Positions 23,990 to 32,140 of a stretch of 64,000 nucleotides of DNA are shown one piece after another (positions within the stretch are counted from its first letter, which is position 1; each line of letters begins with the position of its first letter). The position numbers were made by a program, and so were the translations under genes. The notes below the pieces were generated by a model. That model searched no databases, was not told the DNA's origin, and worked only from the letters and a program-made list of their open reading frames with translations. The stretch comes from Ferriphaselus sp. R-1. Lineage in GTDB: Bacteria > Pseudomonadota > Gammaproteobacteria > Burkholderiales > Gallionellaceae. The stretch covers positions 248,001 to 312,000 of the forward strand of contig NZ_JQKP01000001.1 in the NCBI RefSeq assembly GCF_000746095.1, given 5' to 3'.

Positions 23990-24676
23990 TCAGAACGGCA
24001 ACGCCAGTGCCTTGCACAGAAATCCCATGCAGGACGCGGCGGCGCGGTAGCGTTCCACCACCAGCGGGAGCAACTGGCCGGAGAGGATGTCTGCTTCGCT
24101 CAGGCGGCACAGGCCGATGAAATCCTTGCGTTTCAGGTCGGCCAGCAGCGGATGATCCTTGGCGTAGCCGCGCGGCGCGTTGGCGAGTGACTCGCCTTCC
24201 AGCGTGTAGTGCCGACGGAAGTCCACCGCGTCGCGTGCTGCGACCCACGCTTCCGGCTGCTCCACGATGGCCTGCCTGATCTTGAACAGCGCGTCCGGCT
24301 CCGGTCGCCACAGGCCCACGCCGAGGAAACATTCGCCCGGCGCGATGTGCAGGTAGTAGCCGGGCGCGTGCACATCCTTGCCCACCTCGTGGCGGAACTG
24401 GATGCCAATGTTGGTCTTGTAAGGCGTCTTGATCTTGCTGAAGCGCGTGTCGCGCTGTACCCGCATCAGCGAGCCGCCCACCTTCTTGGGCTGCGCCAGA
24501 AAGTGGCGGGAGAGGGCGGGCATCGCGTCCGACATGTCCGCGATGAAGCGCAGCGCGGGCGTACGCACGAAGTCCTCGTAGTCTTGCTTGTGCACCTCGA
24601 ACCACTCGCGGGTGTTGTTCTGCTCAAGTTGGGCGAGAAAAGCGAACGTCTGCGGGCTGAAATACTGCGTACTCAT
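23990..24676 (-). CDS. DUF2461 (TIGR02453) family protein
   Basis: 228 residues from the ATG at 24676 (MSTQYFSPQTFAFLAQLEQNNTREWFEVHK). The family signature is NNTREWF near the start and RVQRDTRFSKIKTPYKTNIGIQFRHE in the middle. No function is established. The open frame extends further upstream, but the family start and AGG-rich upstream sequence support 24676. It is convergent with nadE and divergent from the DUF1653 gene. Confidence 0.85.
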   Translation of the reverse strand: MSTQYFSPQTFAFLAQLEQNNTREWFEVHKQDYEDFVRTPALRFIADMSDAMPALSRHFLAQPKKVGGSLMRVQRDTRFSKIKTPYKTNIGIQFRHEVGKDVHAPGYYLHIAPGECFLGVGLWRPEPDALFKIRQAIVEQPEAWVAARDAVDFRRHYTLEGESLANAPRGYAKDHPLLADLKRKDFIGLCRLSEADILSGQLLPLVVERYRAAASCMGFLCKALALPF

Positions 24677-24776
24677 GGCGGAGGCCTCCGGGGAAAGTGC
24701 AGCGATTGTAACCAACTCCGCCCGCGTGGGGCGCGCCAGTTCGGGCACAATACGCGGCGCACATACAGGGGGCAGC

Positions 24777-24968
24777 ATGAACTATCGACATTACAAGGGC
24801 GGCATCTACGAGATCGTCTGCGAAGCCACGCTGGAAGCGGATCCGTGCGTCACGCTGATGATCTACCGCTCCAGCGAAGGACGGATCTGGGCGCGTCCCA
24901 AACCGGAGTTTTTTGAAACGGTGCAACACGAAGGCCGCAGCGTCCCGCGCTTCGCGCCGGTCGATTGA
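24777..24968 (+). CDS. DUF1653 domain protein
   Basis: 63 residues (MNYRHYKGGIYEIVCEATLE, IWARPKPEFFETV, GRSVPRFAPV). This matches the short DUF1653 family, whose members have the YRHYKGxxY start and the W.RP...F.E.V core. Function is unknown. Divergent from the DUF2461 gene and followed after 15 bases by the DUF3301 gene. Confidence 0.8.
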   Translation: MNYRHYKGGIYEIVCEATLEADPCVTLMIYRSSEGRIWARPKPEFFETVQHEGRSVPRFAPVD

Positions 24969-24983
24969 GTCGCGAGGTAACGG

Positions 24984-25301
24984 ATGGATACCGGCAGTTT
25001 GCTGTTACTGATGGGGATAGGCGCGCTGGCCGCCTACTGGCTGCACAGCCTGCGCATCCTCGAACTGGCGCGCGCCGCAGGCAAACACGCCTGCGAACAA
25101 GCCCGCGTCCAATTCCTCGACGACACCGTCGCCAGCACCCGCCTGGGCCTGGCTCGCGACCGTCACGGCCGCCGCAGCCTGCGCCGCACCTACCGCTTTG
25201 AATTCACCGAAACCGGCAACACCCGCCGCGAAGGGAAAGTGGTCATGCTGGGCGAGCGGGTGGAAGCGGTCACGATGGAGCCGTATGAAATGCTGGAGTG
25301 A
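24984..25301 (+). CDS. DUF3301 family membrane-anchored protein
   Basis: 105 residues. One hydrophobic N-terminal segment (SLLLLMGIGALAAYWLHSLRI) is followed by a cytoplasmic basic domain with the family core RLGLARDRHGRRSLRRTYRFEFTETG. Function is unknown. Bases 25138-25300 of this gene recur about 875 bases downstream (26013-26175) at roughly 91% identity, with a toxin-antitoxin pair between the copies. Confidence 0.8.
   Translation: MDTGSLLLLMGIGALAAYWLHSLRILELARAAGKHACEQARVQFLDDTVASTRLGLARDRHGRRSLRRTYRFEFTETGNTRREGKVVMLGERVEAVTMEPYEMLE
25138..25300 (+). repeat. Direct repeat, copy A (3' part of the DUF3301 gene)
   Basis: 163 bases that align without gaps to 26013-26175 with about 14 mismatches counted by eye. 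It flanks the TumA/TumE-like pair on the left and belongs to the intact DUF3301 gene. Confidence 0.9.
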
Positions 25302-25367
25302 TGGGTTCTCCGTCACGCTGTTGCGGCGTATCATGCGCACGTTCCATCAAATTGCGGAGGATTCCAA

Positions 25368-25598
25368 ATGCGCAAGCAACGTGAGACCTATACCACGCCA
25401 CTCGATGCGCTGGTGGCAGTGAGCAAGCAGCTCAGTCTGTATGAAAAGCAGCACGGCCTGGAATCAGAGACATTCTTTGATCGTTTTCAGAAAGGTCTGA
25501 TCGACGATGATGCCGATTCTGTAGCTTGGGCTAACGCCTACCGTCATTACGTCGCACTGCACCAACAATTGGAAAGCCAATTGCGTGTTGCTGCATGA
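25368..25598 (+). CDS. Probable antitoxin of a TumA/TumE-like (DUF6516) pair
   Basis: 76 residues, acidic and helical (SKQLSLYEKQHGLESETFFDRFQKGLIDDDADSVAWANAYRHY). Proteins of this pattern regularly precede DUF6516/TumE proteins and are regarded as their antitoxins. It has a GGAGG ribosome binding site and overlaps the next gene by 14 bases, the usual antitoxin-first layout. The pair lies between duplicated DUF3301 sequences, a sign of insertion. Function is inferred from context and similarity. Confidence 0.65.
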   Translation: MRKQRETYTTPLDALVAVSKQLSLYEKQHGLESETFFDRFQKGLIDDDADSVAWANAYRHYVALHQQLESQLRVAA

Positions 25599-25968
25599 CG
25601 CAATCGAAGGCTATTTTGCCGGAATCGAGGCGGAAGTTGCCCGACTGCCCGCATATGCCGAAAGCTATGTTGAAGAAATTCTGACCGCCGAGCGCGCCAA
25701 CCTGCGTATCCGGTTGCGTTTCAATAATGGCCACCTGCTGGAAATCAACGAAGCAATCATCATCGAAAGCGGTACGCTGAAGCCGCTAGGCTACCGCTAC
25801 CATTGCCAGCGGGCCGACAACGCATTGATTTTTCGTTACGACAACACCCCGCACTTTCCTGACCTGCCGAGTTTTCCTCACCACAAACACCTGCAAGACA
25901 AGGTCGTGGCTGCCAGCAAGCCGGATTTGTTGGACGTGTTGCGGGAGGCAGGGGCTTGCATGGGATAA
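25585..25968 (+). CDS. Probable toxin, TumE/DUF6516 family
   Basis: 127 residues with a GTG (or TTG at 25588) start inside the preceding gene. The family pattern is visible: INEAIIIESGTLKPLGYRYHCQ, ALIFRYDNTPHFPDLPSFPHHKHL. Members are annotated as toxins of type II systems. The molecular target is not known to me. The reading frame is intact, so the pair may be functional. Confidence 0.65.
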   Translation: MLLHDAIEGYFAGIEAEVARLPAYAESYVEEILTAERANLRIRLRFNNGHLLEINEAIIIESGTLKPLGYRYHCQRADNALIFRYDNTPHFPDLPSFPHHKHLQDKVVAASKPDLLDVLREAGACMG

Positions 25969-25976
25969 GTCGAGGG

Positions 25977-26011
25977 AAACCGTGGTGCGTCCCCGATTAT
26001 TCCCGATTATT
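25977..26011 (+). repeat. Short dispersed motif, copy 1
   Basis: AACCGTGGTGCGTCCCCGAT followed by a second CCCGATTATT unit. The core ACCGTGGTrCGTCCCC recurs at 37269-37283, also followed by a doubled short unit. It abuts the left edge of repeat copy B. Confidence 0.6.
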
Positions 26012-26012
26012 T

Positions 26013-26182
26013 CCCGCCTCGTTCTGGCCCGCGACCGTCACGGCCGCCGTACCCTGCGCCGCACCTACCGCTTCGAATTTACCGAAACCGGCAATACCTG
26101 CCGCGAAGGGCAAGTGGTCATGCTCGGCGAGCGGGTGGAAGCGGTCACGATGGAGCCGTATGAGATGGTGGAGTGGTCGTAG
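26013..26182 (+). pseudogene. Truncated DUF3301 copy (direct repeat, copy B)
   Basis: Encodes the C-terminal half of DUF3301 (LARDRHGRRTLRRTYRFEFT, VMLGERVEAVTMEPYEMVEWS) without the N-terminal membrane segment. Bases 26013-26175 align with 25138-25300 (about 91% identity by eye). The frame is open, but there is no family start and the upstream sequence is unrelated, so I treat it as a remnant left by insertion of the toxin-antitoxin segment. The 320-base gap 25969-26288 contains this remnant and one REP sequence. Confidence 0.75.
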
Positions 26183-26211
26183 GCTGGGCAAAAGCGTAGC
26201 GTTGCCCACGC
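26179..26211 (+). repeat. REP sequence (plus orientation)
   Basis: Starts GTAGGCTGGGCAAAAGCG and ends TTGCCCACGC. Two mismatches to the perfect REP at 26778-26810. The 5' GTAG followed by a GGGCAA...TTGCCC hairpin is the layout recognised by REP-associated transposases. Confidence 0.85.
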
Positions 26212-26288
26212 AAGCAAGTAATCATCAAAGTTTGCCAAAGCCCTCCTGAGTCCTTGCTTTGTGAGTCATCTTAGGGACCGAACCGAGG

Positions 26289-26732
26289 CTATTCCAACTT
26301 GTTCAAAAAGCTCAACTCCCGAGAGGCCAAAGAGATCTCCCTCAAGAAGCAGAGTAAGCCGAGAATGAGGAACAACATGGCGGCGAAAAACGTACCGGCT
26401 ACGAAGTCGGGCATGTTCAGGCTCATCTCTACCTCGACGAAAAGCGAGGCGATGGACGTACACACGCTCAACGCGGCCAGCGTGATGAGCCCGATAGACC
26501 TGCGTATCCAGGCGGTACGCCGCACGATGATATCGAACTCGACTTCATGTTTGGCACGCTGGTCTTCGTTCATCGCATGCAGCACACGAGCGCGGTCGAT
26601 TGCTCGGCCAAGTCTATTCACCAGCACCGAGAGAATTGAGCCAACACCCGTCAACAAGAACACGGGAGCGACTGCATCGCGGATGGCAGCCGACACACTC
26701 TGGAATGCAGGTAACGAACTTTCAATCATCAA
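26289..26732 (-). CDS. DUF2721 family membrane protein
   Basis: 147 residues (or 146 from the second Met). The family core is AAIRDAVAPVFLLTGVGSILSVLVNRLGRAIDRAR near the N-terminus. Three hydrophobic segments are seen: one in that core, IGLITLAALSVCTSIASLFV, and FVAGTFFAAMLFLILGLLCFL. It is an inner-membrane protein of unknown function. It stands between two REP sequences. Confidence 0.8.
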   Translation of the reverse strand: MMIESSLPAFQSVSAAIRDAVAPVFLLTGVGSILSVLVNRLGRAIDRARVLHAMNEDQRAKHEVEFDIIVRRTAWIRRSIGLITLAALSVCTSIASLFVEVEMSLNMPDFVAGTFFAAMLFLILGLLCFLREISLASRELSFLNKLE

Positions 26733-26777
26733 ATTTCCTTGGAATACCTCTGAACACCTCAGGGACAGTTTAGTCTA

Positions 26778-26812
26778 GTAGGGTGGGCAAAAGCGCAGCG
26801 TTGCCCACGCGG
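26778..26812 (+). repeat. REP sequence flanking RAYT, left copy
   Basis: Begins GTAGGGTGGGCAAAAGCGCA and ends GTTGCCCACGCGG. The first 33 bases are the exact reverse complement of 27391-27423. Internal hairpin GTGGGCAA / TTGCCCAC with 5' GTAG. Confidence 0.92.
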
Positions 26813-26822
26813 TTCGTCCATT

Positions 26823-27362
26823 CTACTCGCCAACGTCCAACTCGTTTACGTCACCCGCCCAATCTATCGGATAAATCCCCTCTGCCGCCCAGCGATGGAA
26901 GGTCGAATAGGGCCAATCGCTTACATGTGAGACCAGACCGTGTTTTACCGGGTTGTAGTGCAGGTAAGCCATATGCCGTTGCAGGTCTTGCTCGTCGCGT
27001 ATGAGGTGTTCCCAAAAGCGGCGCTGCCAGAGGGTCGCTTCGCGGTGTTTGCGTTTCGATGCGCTCAGCCAGTCCGCGTGATGATATGTCTTTCCCAGTG
27101 AGCGGCTCACTGAGCTTTTGATGCGCGCCCAGCGCCCGGAGAAGTCGTTGTTTCCCTCGGGCAAGGTCCAGATGCAATGCAGATGATCGGGCAGCAACAC
27201 CCAAGCGTCCACCGTAAATGGCAGGCTGCGCCGCACCGTGGCTAGTGCGGCTCGGAGCGCGTGCCGAACGGCCTCGTCGCACAGGATGGGTTGCCGCCGG
27301 TAGGTGACGACGGTGAAGAAATAGGTTCCGCCTGATAGGTTGGCCCGGCGGTAGTGAGACAT
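26823..27362 (-). CDS. REP-associated tyrosine transposase (RAYT)
   Basis: 179 residues of the TnpA_REP / Y1 transposase (IS200-like) fold. The HUH motif is His60-Leu-His62 (LLPDHLHCIW), and the likely nucleophile is Tyr133 in HMAYLHYNPVKHG. RAYTs are single-copy, usually non-self-mobile enzymes that cut and spread REP/REPIN sequences. Perfect inverted REP copies flank this gene on both sides, and further REPs lie at 26179 and inside mutS. That pairing is what the family predicts. Confidence 0.93.
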   Translation of the reverse strand: MSHYRRANLSGGTYFFTVVTYRRQPILCDEAVRHALRAALATVRRSLPFTVDAWVLLPDHLHCIWTLPEGNNDFSGRWARIKSSVSRSLGKTYHHADWLSASKRKHREATLWQRRFWEHLIRDEQDLQRHMAYLHYNPVKHGLVSHVSDWPYSTFHRWAAEGIYPIDWAGDVNELDVGE

Positions 27363-27390
27363 GTTGGCTTTGCCTCCCGTGATGCTGTTC

Positions 27391-27423
27391 GCGTGGGCAA
27401 CGCTGCGCTTTTGCCCACCCTAC
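27391..27423 (-). repeat. REP sequence flanking RAYT, right copy (inverted)
   Basis: Ends TTTTGCCCACCCTAC on the plus strand. It is the exact reverse complement of 26778-26810 over 33 bases. It lies just after the RAYT start codon region and 13 bases before the mutS stop codon. Confidence 0.92.
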
Positions 27424-27435
27424 TTGATCTACACG

Positions 27436-30084
27436 CTACAGCAACTTCTTCAACTGATAAATTCGTTCCAGCGCCGCTTTCGGGCTGAGTTCATCCGGGT
27501 CCAGCTCGCGCAGGGCAGCGACGAGTGGGTGTTCTTCCGGCTCTTCGGGTTCCGGTGGGGCGGCGGCGAAGAGGTCGCCTTGGGGATTTTGGGCGGCGCT
27601 TTGTTGTTCGAGGCGGATGAGTTGACGTTTGGCGCTGCGGATGACGCTGTGCGGCACACCGGCCAGCGCGGCGACTTGCAGGCCGTAGCTTTGGCTGGCG
27701 GCGCCTTCGTTCACGGCGTGCAGGAAGACGATGCTGTGCTGGTGTTCGACGGCGGCGAGGTGGACGTTGGCGAGTTGGGCGAATTCTTCCGCCAGCCGCG
27801 TCAGCTCGAAGTAGTGGGTGGCGAACAGGGTGTAGCTGCGGTTGGCTTCCAGCAGGTGGCGCGCGATGGCATAGGCCAGCGCCAGGCCGTCGAAGGTGCT
27901 GGTGCCGCGCCCGATTTCGTCCACCAGCACCAGGCTGCGCTCGGTGGCGTTGTGCAGGATGTTGGCGGCTTCGGTCATCTCGACCATGAAGGTGGAGCGG
28001 CCGCTGGCCAGGTCGTCTGACGCGCCGATGCGGGTGAAGATCTGGTCGATCTCGCCCAGCACGGCCTGCTGCGCCGGGACGAAGCTACCGACGTGGGCGA
28101 GCAGGGCGATCAGCGCGGTCTGGCGCATGTAGGTGGATTTACCGCCCATGTTGGGGCCGGTGATCAGCAGCAGCTTGCGGGCCTCGCCCAACTGGCAGTC
28201 GTTGGCGATGAACTGCTCGACCTGCGCTTCCACCACCGGATGGCGGCCCGCCGTGATTTGCAATACCGGCTCATCGACGAACTGCGGGGCGCAGAAATCC
28301 AGCGTGGCGGCGCGTTCGGCGAAGGTGGCGAGCACATCCAGTTCGGCCAGCGCGGCGGCCACGCGCTGCAAGGTCGGGATGTGTGGCGCGAGTTGCTCCA
28401 GCAGTTGCTCGTACAGCCATTTTTCGCGCGCCAAGGCGCGGTCGTTGGCGGAGAGCGCCTTGTCCTCGAAAGCCTTCAGTTCCGGCGTAATGTAGCGCTC
28501 GACATTCTTCAGCGTCTGGCGGCGACGGTAATCGTCCGGTACCTTGTCGGCGTTGGCGACGCTGACCTCGATGTAAAACCCGTGCACGCGGTTGTATTCC
28601 ACCTTCAGCTTCTCGATGCCGGTGCGGGCGCGCTCGCGCGTCTCCAGCGCCAGCAGAAAATCGCCGCAGTTCGACTGGATACCGCGCAGCTCGTCCAACT
28701 CGGCATCGAAACCATCGGCGATCACCCCGCCTTCGCGCAGGACGGAGGAGGGTTCGTCCTTCAAGGCTTTTTGTAGCAGTTCGACCAGTGCGGTGTCGGT
28801 TTGCAGGTCATGGGCGAGAACTTGCAGTCGTGATGCGTAGGGTGGGCACGTTTCTGTGCCCACGCGGTTCTCGGTATTCGGCTCCGCGTGGGCAGCGGAG
28901 CTGTCCACCCTACCCAAAGCGGTTTGCAGTTGCGGCAGTTGCTTCAAGGTGTCGCGCAGGCCGGAAAGGTCGCGCGGTCTTGCGCTCTTCAGGGCGATGC
29001 GGGCGGTGATGCGCTCGACGTCTACGCAGGGTTTGAGCTGGTCGTGGACGGCACGATATCCCTCTCCCCCTGCCCCTCTCCCGCAAGCGGGAGAGGGGAG
29101 TGACAGATGTTCCACCGCATCCAGCCGTGCCCGCAGCACTGCGCGGTCGCGCAGCGGATGGTGCAGCCAATGGGCGAGCAGGCGGCTGCCCATGTTGGTG
29201 GCGCAGGTGTCGAGCAGGGAGAGCAGGGTGGGCGCGGGTTCGCCGCGCAGGGTCTGGGTGAGCTCCAGGTTGCGGCGGGTGGCGGCGTCGAGGCGGACGT
29301 ATTGGTCGGCGTGATAGACCTGCACGCTGCGCACATGGGCGATGGTCTGGCCCTGAGTCAGCTTGGCGTAACCCAGCAGCGCCCCGGCGGCTTCCAGTCC
29401 CAGTGTGAAATCGTCGCAGCCGAAACCGGCGAGGTCGCGGGTGGCGAATTGCTGGCACAGGGCGCGGCGTGCCGTCTCCAGTTCAAAGTGCCAGTCGGGC
29501 AGCGACTTGTGCGCGGCGACCATCCCGGCAGGCAGGACGGCGTTCTCGGCATGCAAGATCTCGGACGGTTGCAGCCGCTCCAGCTCGGCGCTCAGATTAT
29601 CGGTGGCGGTCTCGCTGACGTAGAACTGGCCAGAGGCAAGGTTCAGCCAGGCCAGCCCCAGCTTGCCGCTGCGCTGGTGCAGCGCGAGCAGCAGGTTGTC
29701 GCGCTTCTCTTCCAGCAGGGCGGAATCGGTGACAGTGCCGGGGGTGACGATGCGCACCACCTTGCGTTCGACCGGGCCTTTGCTGGTGGCCGGGTCGCCG
29801 ATCTGTTCGCAGATGGCGACCGATTCGCCCATCTTCACCAGCCGCGCCAGGTATTGCTCGGCGGCGTGATAAGGCACACCCGCCATCTTGATGGCGTTGC
29901 CGCCGGACGCACCGCGCTGGGTCAGCGTGATGTCCAGCAACTTGGCCGCCCGCTCGGCATCGCCCATGAACAGCTCGTAAAAGTCGCCCATGCGGTAGAA
30001 CAACAGCATGTCGGGATGCTCGGCCTTGATGCGCAGGTATTGCTGCATCATCGGGGTGTGCTTGCTTGCTTCCGGTGTACTCAT
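27436..30084 (-). CDS. mutS: DNA mismatch repair protein MutS
   Basis: 882 residues from the ATG at 30084 ([39 protein letters not shown], with the Phe-x-Glu mismatch-reading motif FYELF). The ATPase domain has Walker A GPNMGGKS at 643-650. MutS recognises mismatches and recruits MutL. Two insertions sit in the core/lever region: a REPIN (28837-28913) encoding about 26 residues from [11 protein letters not shown] to TETCPPY, and a second palindrome (29060-29098) encoding about 15 residues ([15 protein letters not shown]). Both keep the frame, and all catalytic motifs are intact, so the protein is probably functional. Confidence 0.95.
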   Translation of the reverse strand: MSTPEASKHTPMMQQYLRIKAEHPDMLLFYRMGDFYELFMGDAERAAKLLDITLTQRGASGGNAIKMAGVPYHAAEQYLARLVKMGESVAICEQIGDPATSKGPVERKVVRIVTPGTVTDSALLEEKRDNLLLALHQRSGKLGLAWLNLASGQFYVSETATDNLSAELERLQPSEILHAENAVLPAGMVAAHKSLPDWHFELETARRALCQQFATRDLAGFGCDDFTLGLEAAGALLGYAKLTQGQTIAHVRSVQVYHADQYVRLDAATRRNLELTQTLRGEPAPTLLSLLDTCATNMGSRLLAHWLHHPLRDRAVLRARLDAVEHLSLPSPACGRGAGGEGYRAVHDQLKPCVDVERITARIALKSARPRDLSGLRDTLKQLPQLQTALGRVDSSAAHAEPNTENRVGTETCPPYASRLQVLAHDLQTDTALVELLQKALKDEPSSVLREGGVIADGFDAELDELRGIQSNCGDFLLALETRERARTGIEKLKVEYNRVHGFYIEVSVANADKVPDDYRRRQTLKNVERYITPELKAFEDKALSANDRALAREKWLYEQLLEQLAPHIPTLQRVAAALAELDVLATFAERAATLDFCAPQFVDEPVLQITAGRHPVVEAQVEQFIANDCQLGEARKLLLITGPNMGGKSTYMRQTALIALLAHVGSFVPAQQAVLGEIDQIFTRIGASDDLASGRSTFMVEMTEAANILHNATERSLVLVDEIGRGTSTFDGLALAYAIARHLLEANRSYTLFATHYFELTRLAEEFAQLANVHLAAVEHQHSIVFLHAVNEGAASQSYGLQVAALAGVPHSVIRSAKRQLIRLEQQSAAQNPQGDLFAAAPPEPEEPEEHPLVAALRELDPDELSPKAALERIYQLKKLL
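28837..28913. repeat. REPIN inside the mutS coding sequence
   Basis: Two REP units in inverted orientation, each with GTAG at the outer end: GTAGGGTGGGCAC...GTGCCCACGCGG from 28837, and on the other strand GTAGGGTGGACAG...TGCCCACGCGG from 28913. Outside the loops they match the REPs beside the RAYT gene almost exactly. The element is read through in frame by mutS. Confidence 0.88.
29060..29098. repeat. GC-rich palindromic repeat inside mutS
   Basis: CCCCTCTCCCGC (29073-29084) and GCGGGAGAGGGG (29087-29098) form a perfect 12-bp inverted repeat with an AA centre. It is preceded by a related CCCTCTCCCCC tract. Repeats of this wording are common between genes in many proteobacterial genomes. Here it is inside a reading frame. 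Confidence 0.8.
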
Positions 30085-30089
30085 GGTGG

Positions 30090-30737
30090 CTAACTGATCT
30101 TGACTACGATGTCGTGCAGGCGGTTGGCGCAGAGCGCCATGTGTTCTGCGGCGTTGGTCAGGTGGCGATAGATCTCGCGGCGTTTGAACATGTTGATGTA
30201 ATCGTCGCCCTCGAACAGGATGGGCAGGGCCTTGCGGTAGAGTTTCTCGGCGCGTCGTCCGGATTTGCGGGCGGCATCGGCATCCAGTGCCGCCGTGGCG
30301 GGCGTGCTGGCGAGCTTGGCGAAACCGTTGGCGAGCGCATCGACCCCCGCCTTGATGCAATGCGAGATGTTGAGCATGAACTCGTCCGGGGCAACGCCCA
30401 GCACGTCCATCTCATGCACCGTGGTCTTGCAATACAGCACGATCTCGTCCAGTGCCATGATGGCGCGGTAGATGTCTTCACGGTCTATCGGGGTGGAAAA
30501 GGCATCGTTGAGTTCGTGCAGGTTGCGCACCTTGATCAGGTCGGCCTCGTGCACGTTCTGCTTGAGCGCGTCCGCCACCACCGGGTCGCCGCGCTCCATG
30601 TATTCGACCAGCAGATCGACGGTGTAGGCGACCTTGATGTTCTGTTCGGTCAGCATCTGGAAGAAGTCGGGAATCTTGGGGAAGACCCGATCCAGGATCA
30701 TGGCCAGCATGGTTTTTTTGGCTTCGGACTCAGACAT
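30090..30737 (-). CDS. DUF47 family (PhoU-like) phosphate transport accessory protein
   Basis: 215 residues, all-helical with conserved [18 protein letters not shown] at the start and the C-terminal [28 protein letters not shown]47 proteins resemble PhoU and are regularly encoded next to Pit transporters, as here (pit begins 9 bases upstream in transcription order). Proposed role: partner or regulator of the Pit carrier. It is transcribed after pit and before mutS. Confidence 0.9.
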   Translation of the reverse strand: MSESEAKKTMLAMILDRVFPKIPDFFQMLTEQNIKVAYTVDLLVEYMERGDPVVADALKQNVHEADLIKVRNLHELNDAFSTPIDREDIYRAIMALDEIVLYCKTTVHEMDVLGVAPDEFMLNISHCIKAGVDALANGFAKLASTPATAALDADAARKSGRRAEKLYRKALPILFEGDDYINMFKRREIYRHLTNAAEHMALCANRLHDIVVKIS

Positions 30738-30746
30738 GGCGGTCGC

Positions 30747-31781
30747 TCAGAGGAATGCGTGGACGAGAAGATAGCAGCAAATCGACATGGCCGCCGCCCC
30801 CGGTATGGTGATCAGCCAGGTGGTGACGATCTCGAAGGCCTTGCCCCAGCGCACCGCCTTCGGGCGCTCGGAAGCGCCTATGCCCATGATGGAGGAGGCA
30901 ACCACGTGGGTGGTGGAGACCGGCGCGCCGAACAGCGAGGAGCTGAAGATCACCCCGGCAGCGGTCAGCTGCGAGTCGAGTGCGTGTAGGGGGCGGATCT
31001 TGTAGATAGCGAATCCCAGCGTGCGCACGATCTGCCAGCCGCCGGAAAGAATGCCCAGCGTGATGGTGGTCGAGCAGGCCAGCATCACCCAGAAGGGGAC
31101 CTCGAAGCTGGGGATGAACCCGCCCAGCAGCAACACCAGCGTGAGGATGCCCATGCTCTTTTGCGCGTCGTTGGCACCGTGCGAGAAAGCCAGTCCCGCC
31201 GAGGTGAGGAATTGCAGGTGGCGCAGATCGCGATTGATTGAGGGATGCGCGCCGCGCAACAGGATCAGCATGAGCTTGTGCAGGGCGAAGCCGACCCAGA
31301 AACCGATGAGCGGTGACAGTATCAGGGCGACGATGACTTTGGCGACACCGTTCAGATGGCCGTGGAGCAGGTCGTCGAAGCCCCACACCACATGGCCGGA
31401 ACCCGCCGCCACGACCACGACACCCGCCAGCCCGCCGACCAGCGCGTGGGAGGACGAGGACGGGATGCCGAGTCGCCAGGTCAGCAGGTTCCAGGCGATC
31501 GCGCCGAGCAGGCCGCACAGCACGATGCTCAGCGCGAGCACGCGGTCGAGATCGTCGAGGGTGATGAATTTGCCTATGGTGTTGGCGACCGCCGTCCCGC
31601 CCAGCAAGGGGCCGAGGAACTCGAAGAATGCCACCAGCATGACGGCCTGGATGGGTGTCATGGCGCGCGAGGCGATCACCGTAGCGATGATGTTGGCGGC
31701 ATCGTGAAAGCCGTTGGTGTACTCGAAGACCAGCACGATGACGATGGTGGCGATGGCCAGCAGCAGGAGAGTGTGTTCCAT
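30747..31781 (-). CDS. pit: Low-affinity inorganic phosphate transporter (Pit family)
   Basis: 344 residues with about ten membrane segments. The two family signatures are EYTNGFHDAANIIATVIASRAM near the N-terminus and LAFSHGANDAQKSMGILTLVL in the second half, the inverted-repeat halves of PiT carriers. Imports phosphate as a metal complex with protons. It forms a two-gene unit with the DUF47 gene. Confidence 0.93.
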   Translation of the reverse strand: MEHTLLLLAIATIVIVLVFEYTNGFHDAANIIATVIASRAMTPIQAVMLVAFFEFLGPLLGGTAVANTIGKFITLDDLDRVLALSIVLCGLLGAIAWNLLTWRLGIPSSSSHALVGGLAGVVVVAAGSGHVVWGFDDLLHGHLNGVAKVIVALILSPLIGFWVGFALHKLMLILLRGAHPSINRDLRHLQFLTSAGLAFSHGANDAQKSMGILTLVLLLGGFIPSFEVPFWVMLACSTTITLGILSGGWQIVRTLGFAIYKIRPLHALDSQLTAAGVIFSSSLFGAPVSTTHVVASSIMGIGASERPKAVRWGKAFEIVTTWLITIPGAAAMSICCYLLVHAFL

Positions 31782-31939
31782 GTCAGCAGACGAGCGCGGT
31801 CGCCCGGGACTGCGGGGACGAGGTTGGCCGTGTGTGTCGGGCGAGGCTCATGGGCTGGCGGAGAGGAACGATGCGGGCGCATTTTACCGGTTATCGCGCG
31901 GGGCCGAAGCGGAAAGCGCGCCTCCCCGGCGATTTCAAG

Positions 31940-31968
31940 TTGCGTGGCCAGGCCAAAGCCGCTATATT
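31940..31968 (+). promoter_or_regulatory. Candidate promoter for the leuA leader/leuA
   Basis: TTGCGT at 31940-31945 and TATATT at 31963-31968 with a 17-base spacer. Transcription would begin about 31975, one base before the leader ORF's ATG. It lies in the 359-base gap between the divergent pit and leuA. Confidence 0.55.
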
Positions 31969-31975
31969 CGCGCCC

Positions 31976-32056
31976 ATGCATTTCTCCAAGCACATCACCG
32001 AGTCCCACTCCACCTTCAGCCTGCTGGCAGCGCTGAAGCTGCGCGTCGCGCGCTAA
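31976..32056 (+). CDS. Short leader ORF upstream of leuA
   Basis: 26 codons (MHFSKHITESHSTFSLLAAL, then KLRVAR, stop). It has four CTG leucine codons close together (residues 16, 17, 20, 22), and nearly every third position is G or C, as in real genes here. It ends 84 bases before leuA. GCTGCGC (32038-32044) in its end can pair with GCGCAGC (32086-32092), and CAGCG (32089-32093) can pair with CGCTG (32104-32108), giving mutually exclusive stems. Position and leucine codons suggest a leucine-sensing leader peptide. No U-run terminator is seen, so the mechanism is open. Confidence 0.5.
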   Translation: MHFSKHITESHSTFSLLAALKLRVAR

Positions 32057-32140
32057 ATTCTTCCCCCACATCGACAGAATGACTAGCGCAGCGCTCAACA
32101 GGCCGCTGTGTTTCGCAACAATTTGCAATGGAGTTTTACC

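Noticed and set aside
22759..24120. 453-codon plus-strand frame inside nadE
   Set aside because: Out-of-frame shadow, Arg/Gly-rich, covering the nadE synthetase domain.
31782..31939. Promoter for pit on the minus strand
   Set aside because: TAAAAT (reverse complement of 31881-31886) is a fair -10, but the matching -35 position reads CTTCGG; too weak to list.
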